Below, piece after piece: positions 35,527-46,623 of a stretch of DNA of 64,000 bases (its first letter is position 1; every line of letters begins with the position of its first letter). Position numbers and translations under genes: made by a program. This DNA is from Triglochin maritima. Its lineage: Eukaryota; Streptophyta; Magnoliopsida; Alismatales; Juncaginaceae. The notes beneath the pieces were generated by a model that was given only the letters and a program-made list of their open reading frames with translations, did no database searches and was not told the origin of the DNA. The stretch spans positions 17,166,743 through 17,230,742 of the forward strand of contig OY821772.1 of assembly GCA_963682175.1 (NCBI GenBank), in the 5' to 3' direction.

Positions 35527-36972
35527 ATGGCTGCTAATTTCCGTGAGGAGGAGCAGTTGCTGGACCCACCTGTTAGACCAGTGCTTCCAGTTGTCGTTCC
35601 CATACCTCTTCGTGATCGATGCTACCCGAGCCGTACCGCTCTACCCTCATGCATCGTATTACCAGAGGCTAATGGGAACCATTTTGAGGTTAAGCCTCAA
35701 TTCATTTCCATGCTCCCTCATTTCACTGGGAAAGGTGACCCCTATATCTTTCTCAGGGAATTTGAGGAGGTCTGTGCTATGTTCAAGCTGCAACAACTTA
35801 CCACAGACTCCATCCATCTTAGGCTCGTTCCTTTTGCACTAAAGGATGACGCCAAGAAGTGGTTGTACAGCAACCAGGCGAATTCCTTTAGGACTTGGGA
35901 TGAGTTTCAATCTGCATTCCTCAAGAAGTACTTTCCTAATCATCGGACTCAAAAATTGAGGAACGAAATCAATTCGTTCTATCAACATGAGACCGAACCA
36001 TTTCATGCATATCTTGAGAGGTTCAAAGAACTACTATCCTCGTGCCCTCACCATGGCATTGAGTTGTGGCGTCTTTGTCAGATTGTGTATGAGGGTCTTC
36101 ACATCCCGTCCAGAACGCTCCTTGAGTCCATGTGTCAAGGAGAGTTCTTGGGAAAGGATGAAAGGGAGGCATGGGCCTTCCTAGAAGACCTCGCTGAGAA
36201 AACCATGCAGTGGGAGAGTGTGAGGGAACCACCTGCATCATCTAGTATAGGAGCGAGGATCGCGAATGCAAACTCGACTAGATCGGGTGCCGCATTTGCT
36301 ATCGATACCACTACGGCCACCGAGGCACGCATGGCGGCCTTAATGCGCCGTATGGATTCGATTGAGCTCCAAAACCGACAAAGCGCACCTCACATGTCCA
36401 CATCTGGTCCAGTTCCTTGTCATTCATGTGGTAGGATAGGTCATGTAGAGAGCGAGTGTGAGTCCATTCCTCCTGAGATGGAGCGTGTCAACGCCATCTA
36501 TGACAGAGCTAGGAATGACCCATACTCATCATCTTATAACCCTGGATGGAGGAACCACCCCAATTTTTCATGGAACCAAAATAATGCCCCGGGTGGTCCT
36601 TCAAACTCCTCTAGACCACCTTACCAATCACACCAACCTCCCATGCATGCACATTCCTATCAGCCACCCCAAGCGCAAACCACCAATCCATCGGGTTTCC
36701 CAAATTCCAATAATATGGAAACCCGATTCAATTCGCTTGAGACCTTGACTCGTGGACTTGAAAACTCAATGAAAAATTTTATGTCAACCACGAGTCAAGT
36801 TCTCACTTCAAATCAGCAGACCATGAAATCTCTAGAGCTTCAGATGGGCCAATTGGCTCAGTCTGTACATGAGAGAGAGGGTCTTTTCCTAGCCAGCCTG
36901 AGGCTAACCCCCGCATGTACCAACAACAACAAATGCAAAATGAGAATGTGGTACCTCGGGGGAGGCAAGTGA
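35527..36972 (+). CDS. gag: G3 Gag polyprotein (capsid-type domain plus zinc knuckle)
   Basis: The start at 35527 (MAANFREEEQ) is the first plausible ATG before the conserved part; the frame is open about 48 codons further upstream. Residues about 55-230 form the plant Retrotrans_gag-type domain (FTGKGDPYIFLREFEEVC, LKDDAKKWLYSN, FLKKYFPNHRTQKLRNEI, FKELLSSCPHHGIE). A CX2CX4HX4C knuckle (CHSCGRIGHVESEC) lies near residue 300, then a Q/P/N-rich linker and a helical stretch before HEREG. The frame then leaves the conserved path and ends 20-30 codons later, while the next frame resumes it. The product would form particles and bind element RNA. Apart from the terminal frame change it looks intact. 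Confidence 0.88.
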   Translation: MAANFREEEQLLDPPVRPVLPVVVPIPLRDRCYPSRTALPSCIVLPEANGNHFEVKPQFISMLPHFTGKGDPYIFLREFEEVCAMFKLQQLTTDSIHLRLVPFALKDDAKKWLYSNQANSFRTWDEFQSAFLKKYFPNHRTQKLRNEINSFYQHETEPFHAYLERFKELLSSCPHHGIELWRLCQIVYEGLHIPSRTLLESMCQGEFLGKDEREAWAFLEDLAEKTMQWESVREPPASSSIGARIANANSTRSGAAFAIDTTTATEARMAALMRRMDSIELQNRQSAPHMSTSGPVPCHSCGRIGHVESECESIPPEMERVNAIYDRARNDPYSSSYNPGWRNHPNFSWNQNNAPGGPSNSSRPPYQSHQPPMHAHSYQPPQAQTTNPSGFPNSNNMETRFNSLETLTRGLENSMKNFMSTTSQVLTSNQQTMKSLELQMGQLAQSVHEREGLFLASLRLTPACTNNNKCKMRMWYLGGGK

Positions 36973-38513
36973 ACCATGTGAAGGAACATGTTCACCATGT
37001 CAATTCCATTGTGACCTTAAGGAATGGAAAACAGGTTGACAAACACATTTCCTTGCCACACCCACCACCATCTATGCAGCCCCTCAGTGGGAATGGTGGT
37101 GAAGAAGAAGCTGAGGGTGAGGGTAATACACCAAAGCTTTCTTCTGAGGCACAGCAGAAAACCTACCTGCCAAAAGCTCCTTATCCAAGTAGGTTAAACA
37201 AAAAGCAGAGTGACAACATGGACAAGATATTAGAGGTATTTAAGCAAGTGAAGGTTAACATCCCCTTGTTGGATGTCATCCAACAAATACCTCAATATGC
37301 CAAAGTGTTGAAGGATCTGTGCACAACCAAGAGGAAGACCAATGTTCCTCAGAAAGCATTCTTGGCTGCAAATATCAGCTCACTTTTGTCCAATCCTACC
37401 TACACAAAATACAAGGACCCTGGGTGTCCTACTATTCAGTGTACAATAGGGGACACTAGACTGAGCAATGTTTTGCTTGATTTAGGATCAGCGGTCAACC
37501 TCCTCCCATTCTCTGTTTATCAACAGTTGAACTTGGGAGAATTGAAACCAACTAAGATCACCCTCCAATTGGCGGATAGATCCATTCGTATTCCCATGGG
37601 GATTATCGAGGATGTGCTTATCAAAGTTGGAGATTTTATATTTCCAGTCGATTTTGTTGTCCTCGATACCAATCCTGTTGCGAACACCCACTCTCAAATA
37701 CCTTTGATTTTGGGTAGACCATTTCTGGCAACCTCCAATGCTTTGATTAATTGTAGAAATGGTCTCATGAAGCTCTCATTCGGTAACATGAGTGCCGAGT
37801 TTCATGTGTTCAACTCTGGTAGGCAACAGGAACCCATGGATGAACCTTTAAATCTCAATCTCATCCGCCAATTGGAGAAAGCACCACAAAACCAACGAAC
37901 ACCTCTAACACCAATGCAGGTCGTTGAGAATGTTTGTAGGCTCAGCGAAGACTCATTGCCTGTCTTTGCAATGCAACAGAGTGAGCTGGCCTCGAACATG
38001 AATGTCCAAAGGGAGTGTTCGTTGCATGATTCAGTTGAGAGTACTAGTGAGAGTGAGACACCTCACCATATGCCTAGACCAGAAGGTGTCTCTACCTCAT
38101 GTCCCATGGCCATTGAGCCATTTGAGCTTCATATTGACTCCAACAAGGACCCACCTATGACCGAGCTTATGCTTGATGATCTAAGTGATGGTGGGAGGTC
38201 CTTGTTGGATGACTTGGGGAGAAGCCCCATTCTTAGTGATGCAGGTCTGCTGCACCCATCGAATGAGCTTGAGGAACTCATTCCGATGCACCCGCCTATT
38301 GGTTGGAGGGTTTTCTTCGATGAGCAATTAAACCCTAGTGAGGCAACACAACTTCATTCTTTGTTGCCCACACCCGACCAATATCATGAGGGGTTCGAGC
38401 CTTTCAGCTTTGACCTTTCACCCCTCATGACACCTCAGAGTACCAGTGGAGTTTGCCCATCTCGGCAAGTCTCTGGTCCTCAAAACATGATGTTCTCATT
38501 TGATGTTCCTTGA
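36915..38513 (+). CDS. G3 aspartic protease region with C-terminal tail, in the -1 frame relative to gag
   Basis: Overlaps gag by 58 nt in a different frame. Order: TLRNGKQVDKH (matching the TLRSGK-like motif that precedes protease in Athila-type elements), a helical stretch LEVFKQVKVNIPLLDVIQQI, an aspartic protease core with LLDLGSAVNLLPFSVY (active-site D-L-G) and PLILGRPFLATSNALI, then an acidic linker and a tail PIGWRVFFDEQ ending MMFSFDVP and a stop. The usual reverse transcriptase, RNase H and integrase that follow protease in this lineage are missing; the ORF closes with the tail shared by the G1/G4 protein. The ORF may be translated only by frameshifting from gag, or not at all. Confidence 0.85.
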   Translation: MYQQQQMQNENVVPRGRQVNHVKEHVHHVNSIVTLRNGKQVDKHISLPHPPPSMQPLSGNGGEEEAEGEGNTPKLSSEAQQKTYLPKAPYPSRLNKKQSDNMDKILEVFKQVKVNIPLLDVIQQIPQYAKVLKDLCTTKRKTNVPQKAFLAANISSLLSNPTYTKYKDPGCPTIQCTIGDTRLSNVLLDLGSAVNLLPFSVYQQLNLGELKPTKITLQLADRSIRIPMGIIEDVLIKVGDFIFPVDFVVLDTNPVANTHSQIPLILGRPFLATSNALINCRNGLMKLSFGNMSAEFHVFNSGRQQEPMDEPLNLNLIRQLEKAPQNQRTPLTPMQVVENVCRLSEDSLPVFAMQQSELASNMNVQRECSLHDSVESTSESETPHHMPRPEGVSTSCPMAIEPFELHIDSNKDPPMTELMLDDLSDGGRSLLDDLGRSPILSDAGLLHPSNELEELIPMHPPIGWRVFFDEQLNPSEATQLHSLLPTPDQYHEGFEPFSFDLSPLMTPQSTSGVCPSRQVSGPQNMMFSFDVP

Positions 38514-39517
38514 CCAAATGATTATGAGAATATCTTGGTTGTAAAAACAAAAAAACAAAAAAAAGAAGAAGAAAAAAAAACAAAAAAAAGAAAAGAAAAA
38601 AAGTGTGTAATAAAAGACTCCTTCAGTGAGCATCGATTGTTGTGGGCCCCAACCCTTGTGTACTTGGGCCCAATCTCTTCACGTATTTATCTCCCTTCTT
38701 CAGCTTCTCACAGGTTTTGAGGGAATTTGGGTTTGTGTCCATCAACATGACCCTGAACGTCCCTTTGTACTTCATGTTGGTGAGATATTTCCTTTTTCAT
38801 GCATGTATCCATGTAGTATCTTGTTCACATTCATTGAGGACAATGCATGAAGTAGGTGTGGGGGGTGTTTTACGTGTGTACATAGTCGAGTCTTTTCTTT
38901 TGATTTTTTGTTTTCTTTTGTGTTACACGGGTGTTAGGGATTGCCCTATGTGGAGATTTGGGGAAAGGTGTACGTGATAGTGTAAGTCCTCATGGGCAAT
39001 GATGCACGAAACCTGACCCTGGGAGAACGAAGCTCCAACTAATAAAAAGAAAAAAAATGTGAAAAGAAACAAAAAGAAAAAAAAATATTGTAATGCAAAT
39101 AAGAACCTTAATGGACCTTACACTTTGTATCACTTGAGGATCTTGAGGTTGTCCATGTCTTTCACTTAATTTCTTATTTAACTTGCACGAATGGTTTATT
39201 AGGCTAGGTGTGGACTGATTACCTATATAGAGTCGGCCCGTAGGATTACCGCGTCCATTGATCGACAAAATATGTCCAACGAGTCGAGTGTCTAGATTGA
39301 ATAATGCATCTTGTTCGGATTTTGTGGGTATATCCGCTGAAAACCCTCAGGAGACAACACTCCTCCTCCTTGGCAACAAGGAGGTTTAACGGCTTGTTGC
39401 ACGTGCTAAGTGCAATCGTGATTCCTACGAAAGTGAGTTAGGATTTCTTGTTTTTCGTTTGCTTTTCTCTTTCTTTGTTTTGCTCGGGACTAGCAAAAAC
39501 TTAGGTGTCGGGGTATT
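38514..39517 (+). other. G3/G4 junction: 3' internal region with a deletion of about 600 bp
   Basis: Starts with an A/G-rich run at 38543-38601, then a G-rich tract AGGTGTGGGGGGTGTTTT near 38861. At about 38925 it jumps (CTTTTGT to GTTACACGGG) across roughly 600 bp present in G4 (about 53728-54330). From there to 39517 it is nearly identical to the end of the G4 internal region. Its polypurine tract reads TTAGGTGTCGGGGTATT, interrupted by a C. Confidence 0.75.
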
Positions 39518-41074
39518 TGATTGACATCATTTCATGCTTATATTTGTACCTTATATCCATTATCTTACACCTAAGCAATGCTACGTGACGAGTTTTATGT
39601 TTAGTATTCAGGAATAAAGAGGTTTGAAGAGAAGAGCCATGAAAGGACCCAAAAGCAGGAAAAAGGACTTAATTGTGAGACCTGAGGACCAAGATGCAAT
39701 GGAGAAGGACCTGATCGTAAGACTTAAGGACCTAAGAGCAAAACAGGAAACTCCACACCATCATGAGGAGTATTTTGGCAATTCGATTCGGGTCGGAGCT
39801 CCAATAAACAAAGTAGATGCATCAAAGACCAACAAAGACCACCAGGAAAGCCCACAACCAAAACCAACTCGATCTGGATCATATAGACCGCCAATTGGCG
39901 GTCTTGGACCGCTAATTGGCGGTCCTTATGTCTCCAGATCCGCTAAGATTTGTGTTGGGCTTGTATTAGTGTATTCTTAGTCTATTTTTGGTATTGGTTT
40001 AGTTCCACATCGGGGGATTGTCCCCGATTAGCTTTTTCCATGCTTATAAATAGAACTCTTCACCTTCCATTGTAATTACCCATTGCTTGGTGGTATTCTC
40101 TCTACTAAGGAGTGAGCCTTGAAGCAAAAACTCAAGGTGGAGATGAATGTTACCTTCAATGTGAGTCATTTGTTAATAAAATAATTCTTCTAGTTTCTTT
40201 CAATCTTGTCTTTTAATTTGTGCATGTTTGTTTAGTCTTTCCTTTCCTTTTATGTTTCTTTAATGCTTCTTGCCTTCTTAGTAAACTTTCATTTCAGTAT
40301 TATGCTTTCTTTTGCTAATATAGTTAGTGTAATGAGTAGTGAGTAGTTTCATCCCCATTTGGGGGGTGGAGAAATATGTGATATAATCATGTAGTGTATT
40401 AAGTGTGTGTTATCTTTATCCCTTGAGCTTTATATGATTTCCATAACCATCTAATGGGTTTTCACTCTTATCTTTGATATGCTAATGCTCTTGAATGAAG
40501 CTTAGCTTATGCTTTGATTAGTGGACCTATTTTATGGGGAATGATAAGGTTAGGATATGGATGAAGTTAATATTGAAAACACAATTTGTAGTGTATGAGC
40601 TCTTGTTGCCTTTACCTTAGCTAATGTCTTGTATGTTTTAATGATGTAGTGAAATCTTAATTCATGTGGAGGCATAGTAGGGTATAGTCTTTATACTTGA
40701 GTTCATGTAGCTTCATTCCAATTATTGTCTTGTATGTTTTAATGATGTAGTCTTATCTTAATTCATGTAGAGGCAAAGTTGGATGTAGTTTTATGATTTC
40801 ATGCACTACATGTTGTGAGGAGCTTAATGAACACACACACACTTCTTTATGTTCACATTATTTCTCTACCCCCTTTGGGGTTTAGTTTTCTTGCTTTTCT
40901 TCCATTTCCATTTGGACCTTAGTGTAGTTTAGTGTAACCAACCTTTCTTCTCTTTCTTTACCTCTCGCCTTCGCACAAACCAAGTGTCGACACACCTCCC
41001 AGTGGACGACCCGTATTTGCCACCGCTTCAACGCGGCCGTGCACTTGCGGTTAAATATTAAACGAGATCAATCA
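39518..41074 (+). repeat. G4 5' LTR (LTRb), shared with the G3 side
   Basis: TGATTGACATC to GATCAATCA. TATAAATA at 40045-40052. Twin palindrome at 39886-39925, about 120-160 bp upstream of the TATA box. Its 3' end is of the G1/G4 type, unlike LTRa, so it is not the original partner of LTRa. Confidence 0.92.
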
Positions 41075-41080
41075 AGTTTT

Positions 41081-41098
41081 TGGCGCCGTTGTCGGGGA
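41081..41098 (+). promoter_or_regulatory. G4 primer-binding site, tRNA-Asp type
   Basis: TGGCGCCGTTGTCGGGGA, one mismatch to the G1 site, six nucleotides after the LTR end. Confidence 0.87.
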
Positions 41099-42210
41099 GG
41101 TGCTCTGTCCAGACCTTGGTTTGGACGATTCGAGGGGTTTTTAATTTTTTGTTTTCAGTTTTTCTTAGTTTCAGGGAACCAGCAAATCAAGGGAAGGCTA
41201 CTGGACAAGTTTGAAGGAGAGAAGCTTCAACTTGACCGCCAATTGGTGGTTTGGAACCGCCAACTGGCGGCCTGGTGAGGTCATCTGGCCTTGAAATTTT
41301 TTCTAGTAGTTGTGTTCTTCAATTTGTTATCTCGGAGTTCTATTTTGCATGCTTTGACTTCTGGTTTGCTCCCAGATCATTAATCACTCCCCCATTAATC
41401 AACTTGGCCCTAAAATCCAAAGCAAAAGACTAGACATTCTTATTTGTTTAGGTCACGCATCATGTATTGACTTGAGCATATAGTTGTCTTTTCTTTTAGC
41501 TTTAATTTCAGTTGTTGAGTGCTGGCGTAAGGTACGCATTTCCTACACTCATTCACGCATCTCGTATGCCCATGCATTAGTTAGTAGGATTTGCATCAGG
41601 ACAAGAGTGAGAGAGCGTTTGATTGGAGCGATTGATTGCTAGATCTAGGATCAAATCGCTACTAAGGAGGGGTTGTCCCATAAAAGATAAGGTGGGGGAT
41701 TTCATCACCCTTTCCTTGGCCCCAAAAATCACTCGTAATAAAGCCTTAACTAAAAGCAAGTAGACATTGGCCCTAAGGAATTCGGACGCACTAGGAGAGT
41801 AATCTAGTCGAGACCGGCATGACCTGATCGGCGTTGCCTACCTTGTCGATAGTAGGAGGTACTAGATCTCCGGATCTTGTATCACTTGCTGGGCATTGTG
41901 GTCCTCGTTGTAGGGAGGTGAGGCGTATCAAGGCTAGTGACCTCGAAGTTAGGCGTCGTCTAGCTTAAGGACCCATTGCCTTACATTGTTTGAGTCGTGC
42001 TTGCTAGTTAGGCTTCTTCCTGATCCCGTTACCTACGCTAGCTCTAGGGATTCTTCCCTTCTCCTCTGAGTCATCTTCTTCTCACCTTCTTCTACGTTAT
42101 AGTCTCCTCCCCTTTACACTCTCTGGTAGCGTTTTAGGGTCGAGTCGAGCACTTTTTGCGAGCTTAGTCTCGTGGTGGTGAGAGTGGTCGACTCGAGAGT
42201 TTTTCTTGAG
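41099..42210 (+). other. G4 5' leader
   Basis: Collinear with the G1 leader. Twin palindrome at 41234-41274 (ACCGCCAATTGGTGGT, then ACCGCCAACTGGCGGC). No long ORF before the conserved ATG. Confidence 0.75.
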
Positions 42211-42990
42211 ATGGATGGTTACATGGGCGACCATCCATATCATTGTTGGGACCAGGACGATTCTCCCTGGTACTCCAGACCCATGCAACCTGGGGTGGCT
42301 CAGACGAACACCCCGTATGGTTGGGATAATCCTCATTGTGTGACTGAGCAATCTTCATATTGGGGTAACATGAGAGAGGCACCGACTGCTAGACCACCAT
42401 CTAGTTACGTCGGATCATATGTTGGTCATCAAACTGAGACATTACAAGAACCTTTGGCCTCTTTCATGCATGTGGTAGATGACATGGGTGCACCGGTGGC
42501 TCCAGTAGCCGTACCGTGTCACTATTGTGGGTTGAGTGGTCATGATTTCGGGGAATGTCCTTATGTTCCCCCAGAGCCTAAGTATGAACATACATTTTCC
42601 CAAAATGCTCATTATGACCATTACGCATCCGCGTACATCCCGAGAGTGATGGATTCATGGGGAAACAATTCTTATTCAAATTCTTATACTTCATATTCAC
42701 CCCAGTATCCTCCTCCCGAATACCCAGAATTCTACCAACACCCCACTCCAAATCATTGGACTCATTCTCAGCCCATCAACACCCAACCCCAAAATTTCCC
42801 AAGCTCTGACTTGGACCCCATCGTTGACCGCATACCTGATTCCTTGAAACAAACTCTCCAAACATTCATGGAAACCACACAAAACTTACTGAAGTCCAAC
42901 TTGAAATCCTTGCAAACCATGGAAATGCAAGTGAGCCAGATGACACAACAATTCCATGAACGTAAGGAGGGTAACTTTTCTTGTCAACAT
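42211..42990 (+). pseudogene. G4 capsid-less Gag-derived gene, N-terminal part
   Basis: 260 codons from MDGYMGDHPY through the zinc knuckle (CHYCGLSGHDFGEC), the Y/P-rich linker and the helical stretch, ending at NFSCQH, where the copia element enters. Closely similar to the G1 protein throughout. Apart from the insertion I see no stop or frameshift. The rest of the gene is at 52569-53300. Confidence 0.85.
42986..42990. repeat. 5-bp target-site duplication of the copia element
   Basis: AACAT before the LTR at 42991 recurs at 52564-52568 after the other LTR, exactly defining the insertion in the G4 gene. Confidence 0.95.
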
Positions 42991-45111
42991 TGAAGGGAAT
43001 GTGTTCTAAAAGTTTTACTTTTAAATGTCAATTATTATGAATTGAATGAGAAATCATTTTGTTCCTTGTTTATGTTATTCGTCTTTTAGAAGTGTTAAGG
43101 AAGAGGCTCTTGGTCCTTAACCGTAGAGCTCTTAAAGATATTGGTTTGCATAAAACAAAAGATATTTGCAATCATGGTAATTAACATGGGACATTAATTA
43201 CCGAGTTAAGATTGTCGTGTTGGTCATAGATCATTGTAGCTCTACAAGTGAGTGACGACACGGGTATGCAAAAGAGGAAAATATTACTTTTGTATACTGA
43301 ATAGACCTAATAAGTAAAATATTATAGAAATGTGTTTTTGTGTCATTAATATTTTACTGTGTCTTTGGTCCTTTGATATGAGACTTATATCTAATCGCTT
43401 AAGGAATACTTAATTAGATCAGTGTCTTGAACTATCGATCAGTGTAGTGTAAAGGCATTGGTTGGTTAAGTACAACTTTTGTTGGAGAAGATAGTTAGTC
43501 AAAAGACTATCATTGCCCCTCTTAATTGAGTGATGATATTAGTGGGCCCCTTGATAAAGCAAAGTTATAATGTGCACAATGTGATTTGAGTTAAATCACA
43601 TATTTATAACTAGCTTAAAGAGATCAAGAAATGAATACTAATACAAAGATGACACAATACTACTTTGTGTGTATTCTTAATATCATGAGGCAAGGGACGG
43701 ACACAAGTGGTGCACTCCATCACTAAATGGATCGGGTTTTGGTTCGAGTGGAATTAAGACATCTAACTAATTGGGAGCTATAATGTGTAGCTAGATACCG
43801 CTTATAGCTTGTGATATTAAGCTCTTAATATCACTGCTAACTTAGTCTAGATCCTCCCATAGGTCACACCGCAAGAAACCGTGAAACAAGAAGCTTGATT
43901 TTTGGTTCATATGATGTGTCGGGTTTCTCATAGAAAATATGACACATATGGTGAACAAGTAAAATCAATTATGTAATATATAACATAATTAGAATCATGA
44001 TAAATTCATATGAGATGCATATATTATAGGGTGCAATAATTTATTGTTGCATAGGATAATACATTGCATAAGTTGTGAATTTGCTAAAACCCCCTTAAGT
44101 TCAAATTTTGTTGGAAATAAATCCAAAATTTGAAATAGGCAAAATCGGGTAGAAGTTCGGTAATCCGTTGAGGTTCGGTCGACCGAAGGATCTATGGATC
44201 GGTCAACCGAACGTGGAATGGATAATCGTGATTGATTGACCGAGCTTGACCAAAGTGCCTGGAGCTTTGGTACGGTGTACCGAACCAGAAACGGTCGACC
44301 GAACAATGTCAAGTTCCGATATTTTCGGTTAACCGAATAGCACTCGGTCTTGGACGAGAATTGGTCCGATCGGTTAAGGAGAATTTTTCTCCTTAAGATT
44401 CGGTCATCCGTCACGTACTCGGTTAAACGATCGTGACAAATTCGGTTAACCGAGTGGGACTCGGTAAACCGAACAGCGGTCGATTTTCTGCCTTTGATTA
44501 TTAAGAGATTAATTTGATCGATGGTTGGATTAGCTCCAAATTTGGTCAAACGTTTTGTGGGTGCATATAATGCATTATAGAATTAATTTGTGAGAGAATT
44601 TGTCATAAAACCGTGGCTTAAGAATAGCCATGATTAAGAGTAAGATTGGAACCTATAAATAGGTCCTTATTCTCCCTAGTTGTGACACACAATTCAATAA
44701 TTATTTTCTCTCTTAATTCACCACAAAAATCCACGAAAATTCTCTTAGTTTTCTATGTCTTTGGAAGGAGAAATCTCAGAGGCTAAGGAAGGGGTTTGTA
44801 GCTAGATTCTAAGCTTGTTTGGAGATTGATTGGCTAGCTCCTTTCTCTCCAACCTTGTTTAGGGTTTCGGTGAACACTCGGAGGCATCCGGCGCGGCGAG
44901 AAGCATCCCAACGTCTCCGAATCTTCAAGAAGTTTTTGAGAACTTCTAGGTATGAATTTCAGAGCCCTTGTTTGTTTTAATAGAGTTTTGAAACTAGATG
45001 TTAAAACAAACCGATGCATGCATGAAATAAATCAAAGAAAATTGTAATTGATCCTTATTATACATAAAAATTTCGAAAATATATATGTATAATTAAACAT
45101 GAAATCCTACA
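42991..45111 (+). repeat. Copia 5' LTR
   Basis: TATAAATA at 44654-44661. Upstream, 44157-44480 holds a cluster of CGGT-NN-ACCG palindromes (CGGTCGACCG, CGGTTAACCG, CGGTGTACCG and near variants). Open frames inside (for example 184 codons on the minus strand at 43995-44549) are LTR sequence, repeated identically in the other LTR, and are not genes. Confidence 0.95.
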
Positions 45112-45112
45112 G

Positions 45113-45124
45113 TGGTATCAGAGC
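45113..45124 (+). promoter_or_regulatory. Copia primer-binding site, initiator tRNA-Met
   Basis: TGGTATCAGAGC one base after the LTR end, the standard plant copia PBS complementary to the 3' end of initiator tRNA-Met. Confidence 0.95.
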
Positions 45125-46623
45125 ATAGGGTTCAATTTTCTCATGATTTATGGCTGTAAACAAATCTAGTTTACCATCTAGGATTTAAACAATTCGTTTT
45201 ACCGGTTTTTCGGTCTTTAAATGTTTGTTGAAATAATTCTTTATAATAATTCGTTTTAAATGTTTTGAATGTTTGAAACATGACATATAATTATTAGAAT
45301 TATGATTTAGACATAAGTCTAACTTACAATAATTTCGTTTTAAGTATAAACGATTATTTTGTAAGAGAATCAACAAAACCGAAAAACTGCGATTCATCTT
45401 TCCATTGGAAATTGGATGAACAGCGGTTCATAATTAATTTGTGAACTATGGATGTATGAAAAATGTTTTTAATGGATTTCAAAATATTTTTCAAAGAATT
45501 GTTGAGAATTCTAGATGATTGATGAATTAGATTCTGTAGTTTATAGCAATTGCGTGCATGGATGCTTGAGTTGCTTTGCAGGATTGTGAGTTTATATGTT
45601 CCAAATCAGAAGCTATGAATGTATGTTATTATTATAATACAGGGGCTTGTGTATGTAAAAGCCAAAATTCTCTCTATTTCCGTCTTTTAGATAGTTGCAT
45701 TTGCATATGAGAGATTTTTACATAGGACTTGCACTAGTCGGTTTTATCGAATGTGAGGAGCATGTTTATTTTATGTAAAATCTACATCTCCGGTGCAAGT
45801 GGAAGTCGCCGCTGTAGCGCATTGATCGAGGATCGAGGATCAGGGATCGAAGATCAAGGATCAAAGGGAACATATAAACTCACGCGATATGGATTGTGTG
45901 AATGTTTAATTTTTGTTTTTATAATTTCTGCTATGCATGTGATGAATGGTGAATGTTAGGATGTGTATAAATTTTAATATGCATGATAAACTAAAATTCA
46001 AAATCACATGTTGATAAATGAAATTGTCCAACAAAAATTAAGATTAATTTTTCCTTCTTATTTCATCCACTAGCAGCCATTGATCGAGGGATACTCTGCT
46101 CGCCCTTAGCGGGAGATAGCTCCCTCTATCTTTGGGAATAGTGGGAGATATAAAGGTTGTCTGTTGTTGTGCCACAATTAAATATATGAGGTGTGTTTCA
46201 CCCTAGTGAACCCCAAGTATGTTTAGTTGTGAATACAATAGATAAACGTATCTCGTATCAAATGAAAATAAGTTTTCTTAACATTAACTAGAGCCCTCAC
46301 TCGGTTTTGGGAAAAAGTTTTTCTTACGAGGATATGTCGCATTCCCTCATAATTAAAACGACAAGAGTCACAAAAGTTTGAAAATGCTAAATGTTGCTAA
46401 AATTCAAAAAGGTTGTGATTAGAAAATGTTTTTCTTACCTTGATGTTGTAATGTATTCGATAGCCCTTAGCTAGTCTATATTACAATTGATGGGATCTTG
46501 GATTACTGCATTTACGGGCAAGATTTTATTTGCAGTATTTACATCATATTCGATATATATATATGTATGTATGTATTAAAACATAAAATTTGCATTAAAA
46601 CCTATATAATTTATTTTGTAGAA
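45125..46623 (+). other. Copia 5' leader
   Basis: About 1.5 kb of untranslated sequence between PBS and gag. It includes a short GATCGAG/GATCAAG-type tandem repeat at about 45823-45867. No ORF of note. Confidence 0.7.

Noticed and set aside
43995..44549. 184-codon minus-strand open frame
   Set aside because: It lies wholly inside the copia 5' LTR and recurs unchanged at 51447-52001 in the 3' LTR. The reading frame is a by-product of the palindrome-rich LTR, with no domain.
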